DNA of 64,000 nucleotides from Chrysopilus asiliformis (taxonomy: Eukaryota > Arthropoda > Insecta > Diptera > Rhagionidae): NCBI GenBank assembly GCA_964034945.1, contig OZ035963.1, positions 67,414,682 through 67,478,681 on the forward strand. The letters run 5' to 3'. Shown here one piece after another: positions 60,653 through 64,000 of the stretch. Below the pieces are notes generated by a model that was not told the origin of the DNA, ran no database searches, and saw nothing but the letters and a program-made list of their open reading frames with translations. A program made the translations under genes and the position numbers. Positions within the stretch are counted from its first letter, which is position 1, and the number at the start of each line of letters is the position of its first letter.

Positions 60653-60807
60653 TTCCGTAACTTGTTTCAAGCGCTTGTTTCGAGTTAGAAGAACAAGAAG
60701 TATTCGCTGTCTCTGTTTTGACCGAAATAAATGACAGAGAGAAACCGAGATAGCAAATACCACTTTTTCTTCTAACTCGAAACAAACGCTTGAATCAAGT
60801 TACGGAA
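60653..60807. mobile_element. Palindromic MITE flanked by TA
   Basis: The ends are long inverted repeats: TTCCGTAACTTGTTTCAAGC at the left and its near-complement ending CAAGTTACGGAA at the right, 41 bases with two mismatches. Both are flanked by TA (60651-60652 and 60808-60809). The inner part continues to pair imperfectly (TATTCGCTGTCTCTG against a TATTTGCTATCTCGG complement). A TA target and full-length palindrome suggest a Tc1/mariner-type miniature element. A microRNA-like or small-RNA hairpin would look similar. Confidence 0.7.
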
Positions 60808-63320
60808 TACCACTCCAGTCCCGAAATGATTGTGGATTTTCGGAAAATTTCGAAATATGTTTCTTTTGTAGAGTTTCTGATTTACGTATTTAAAGAAATC
60901 TCCGATAAATCTATAAAATTATGTCGACCAAAAAATGCGAAAGATTTCTTGCAAGGGAGTAAAATAAAACCAATAATTGTTGGTTTATATATAGATAGCA
61001 TATTTTTCTCTTTCTTATTTGTTTCAGAAACAAAAAAAAAGTTTTATTAGCAAAATATAATAATTATCAATAATTATAATAATAATATTAGAACTTATAT
61101 AACTAACATTTGTTCCATTTTTTTTTTATATTTTGCTTTGCCATTTTTTATCGTATTAGAAATTGAGTTTTTCGAATGAAATTCTAATTTTTTTTGCCAT
61201 TCAAACATACAAAAAGTTGAACAAAAAAATTAAACTGTTTAGTATTTGCTTTCTTGAACCTGCAGTTTAATAAGAGGCAGTTTTAGCGAAGCTGTTGTGA
61301 AAGAGGTTTTTTGATGTAAAGTTTCTAAATTTCAAGACCGGAATTCGATTTAATTCTAGATTCCACAAAAAGTTTCTTATTTCCACAATCATTAAACGAA
61401 TGAAGTAATATGAACACAAAAACGATAAGTACTAAAAAAACGATACCTTAAACAAAATCAAGTATTTTGAATTTGAACAATCCATTTTTGCAACGGGTTT
61501 TTCGTCAAACTTCGATTGATTGAGGCGTGAAATTGAAAGATTTTACTTTGTTGTGATGACATTTGTCTCTAAGAAGTTTTGCGGAATCTTCTTAAATACT
61601 TTAGACTCAATGGCGCGCATTCGTGGTCATTTTAAAGAATAGGTTCTGTTAAACATGAGTTTAAACTCACAGTTTGCAATGGTTTTCTGTCAGTTTAATC
61701 CGTTAGGTCCCAGCGTCCTATTTTAAAGACAGTGTAATTTTCTTGTTGCAGCACGTCCATTGAATTAGAAATCCTATTTCCCTAAATTCTAGTATTTTTT
61801 TTAAAGGACAGAACATAAATTCTGTTCTGGCATATTAGCTTAACATTTTGTTCCAATAAAAACGATCCTAAAAATATGATATATCTAAAGATTATAAAAA
61901 CAAGATAAAAATATGACTTCTTGGGACTTAATTTGTTATACTCATGTGTAACAAAATCTGTGTAAAAGCTACTATGAATAGGCGCCAATAATCTTGTTTT
62001 TGTGTCAAAAATTGAAATTTTAAATTAAAATTCCACCGTCACCCACAACTTTTCGTTTTAAAAAAAACTTCATTAACCCCAAGTACAATCAACCATAAAA
62101 CTAAAACTCCCTTACAAAAATACGCGCAAAATTTAAATACCCCCCAAAAAAAAGAGAAACTCCGAAATTAAAACAAAAATTAAATTAATTACAAACAAAA
62201 ACGAAAAGGGTGTCAACGTTCAAATTTTTTGCTAATCGATTGATTTTTTTAATTGGTTTCATTTTATAAAATAGTAAATACATTTATTTATAGATTTATT
62301 AATTCTTTTAATAAATATCTGAAGATTGATTTAATTCTTTAAATATATTTTGTATTTTTATTTATTCTCATCCTTACATATTTTTTTTAACGAACGACAA
62401 AAATAAAATAATATTCCTACTCTTACATTCGTTCTTAATGCGGAATTTTACTTAACAGTTTGTTTTTTATTTAATTATTTATTAAAGCATTTCGCATAGA
62501 TTTAGTATAATTTTTTATTAAATTTATTTCGTTTTATTATTTGAGTTTAAGATCAATCCTTTTTGTGATGAAAACCAGTAAATATTGCAAGATGAAATGG
62601 AATTCAAATAGAAATTTGTTACATTTTAGATATTCAAAATGGATTTTAAATTCCTCTTCAACTGGAATTGTTGCCGTTTAAAATGATATGAAGATTAAAT
62701 AGAAATAAAATTATCCGCAATTAGCCAAGGATACGCGTTGGTTAGCACAGGTGATTATTCTTTAATTTTTGCCCTAAATGGTCGGCTGGCAGCATTTTTC
62801 CCTTCAAAGTACGTTTTAATGTAAAAATCGGCAAAAGTCATGATGATTGTTGAAATTACATATATGTGCAGAATGATGGCTCCAGAGGCAAGTCTTTAAA
62901 ATACACAACTGGAAAAATATTGAGGAAAAATCTTTGTTCTTCAACCTAAAGCATATTTTGTTTAATCGATGGACAATTTTATTTACGTGTCATCGACAAT
63001 ATTGCAGGAAAAATCACACAATTTTCAAGTGTCTTCAAAACTTTCCGGATCGTAATTTTTGAACAGTTCAAAAGATACGAGGCGAGAGGGGTAAGAAAAA
63101 AGCTATAGTATAGCTTAAAATTCGTATTCTTCGGTAGCTGAGAAATATATGTGAATTTTTAGGGTCCCTGCAAAAGTTTATCGCAAGGGGGTGAAGATTT
63201 TTAGCTAGGCCGCTGACTGTAGGCCCAGTTTTATTTGAATTTTGAGTGAGAAGAGCAAATATATCTTATTTATAAGAATTTTATTCTTTTGATATTAAAA
63301 AGCTCCCTTCCCAAAGTTTA

Positions 63321-63360
63321 GTCCGAATCCGTCAGGAGTATTCGAGTTATGAGCAAGTAG
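63321..63360 (-). repeat. Short transposon-like motif (remnant)
   Basis: On the minus strand the sequence reads CATAACTCGAATACTCCTGA followed by CGGATTCGGAC. It has the same arrangement as the motifs near 6670 and 14625 ('AACTCGA...CTG.CCGATT'). It is probably the edge of an old non-autonomous element. No ends were found. Confidence 0.3.
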
Positions 63361-64000
63361 ACAAAGAGACAAATAAGTCTATTGGCATTAATCGAAAAAA
63401 AACCTACTAACCGGATATTCTTAGTCCTTTGAAGTTTCCTCGTCGTGTTCTGAAAAATTTTCGTCTTAACATGCTTGCTGCCGGTTGCATTTTTTACGCA
63501 AATTCGAACGTGTGCGCGTCATATTTAAAAAAAAAAAACCAATAGAGCTCAATTTAAGCTGGCAGAACGACGACAGAAATTTGAACTCAAGTCAAAAAGA
63601 CCTGTGACGGCAAATATTTAGGGCGTGTACGAAACGGTCTAATTGCATGCTAAATCCCAATTTCCCTATATACCCTAGAATTTTTTTTCTATTCGCGCAA
63701 TTACTGTCCAAATTACGTCTAACCCCCTTACGAAACGCCTTCACAGTCGATTAAACAAAAATATTCTCTCCATTCGTTGTACATTTTTAAGACACTCTTT
63801 CGCCTCTTTCGAGCTCTTTATTATTGCTACAAAATATGTTTCTTAAAAAACGTTCTACATCACAATTTTTTTCTAGAAACATCTCTTTTCTCTGTGCACA
63901 TTTTCCATACAATATGCGAAAAAACGACAAGAGCGGGGAGAAAACAATATATAATAAATATATCTAGAATTTCTTTTTTTTTTTCAATTATTATTAATTT

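Larger units (their letters stand above)
59989..64000. other. AT-rich DNA right of the satellite, no gene seen
   Basis: About 4 kb with no supported coding exon or RNA gene. The few open frames (for example 60287-60610 minus, 60790-61050 plus) have no recognisable family and lie in low-complexity surroundings. A palindromic MITE is at 60653-60807. 63040-63370 is less AT-rich and probably contains old transposon sequence. Confidence 0.7.

Noticed and set aside
60287..61050. Frames of 107 and 86 codons right of the array as genes
   Set aside because: There is no recognisable family, no splice or UTR context, and one begins within the arm of the MITE.

Overview
The window looks like nuclear DNA of an insect, most likely a fly (Diptera). 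The only gene I can identify with confidence is the 3' part of flotillin-2 (Flo2). It is split by introns with GT-AG borders, and its protein is very close to the Drosophila Flo2 that I know. The DNA outside the repeats is strongly AT-rich and full of homopolymer runs. I see no bacterial-style operon, no tRNA, no rRNA and no CRISPR array.

Layout. (1) 1-4915: the last five coding exons of Flo2 on the + strand (about 310 residues; the N-terminal part lies left of the window). A decayed hAT-type DNA transposon sits in the second visible intron. (2) 4916-8890: 3' UTR with a candidate poly(A) signal at 5252-5257, then about 3.6 kb of AT-rich DNA with no recognisable gene. (3) 8890-11249: an older foldback block, an almost symmetrical inverted repeat centred on 10360/10361. 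(4) 11250-59988: about 49 kb of palindromic satellite. It is interrupted once, at 13887-15996, by an insert that itself holds a Helitron-like element. (5) 59989-64000: AT-rich DNA with no supported gene, a TA-flanked palindromic MITE, and weak traces of other transposons.

The satellite is organised at several scales. The smallest unit is a 22-26 bp motif made of short palindromes (CCGCGG, GCGATCGC). Tracts of this motif run in one orientation and then flip to the other. On both sides they are flanked by a 303 bp 'head' in opposite orientations, giving a palindromic unit of about 1.37 kb on average. I count 34 inverted and 35 forward heads. Pairs of units are joined by a 56 bp linker or by a 336 bp 'extended linker'. 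Above this are higher-order copies of 1371 bp, about 3.3 kb, and a tandem duplication of about 14.83 kb (30179-45016 and 45017-59841) with the start of a third copy. The two 14.83 kb copies share rare private variants and differ by three visible indels of 14, 76 and 75 bp.

A short core, GTCGCTGATCACGAATCC or close variants, occurs in the older foldback block, in the satellite heads, in the 22-26 bp units and in the unrelated-looking 122 bp tandem repeats inside the Helitron-like insert. The main open question is whether this core spreads between repeat families and whether the array is transcribed into hairpin RNA. Everything here was read by eye. Repeat counts and breakpoints should be taken as close but not computed.
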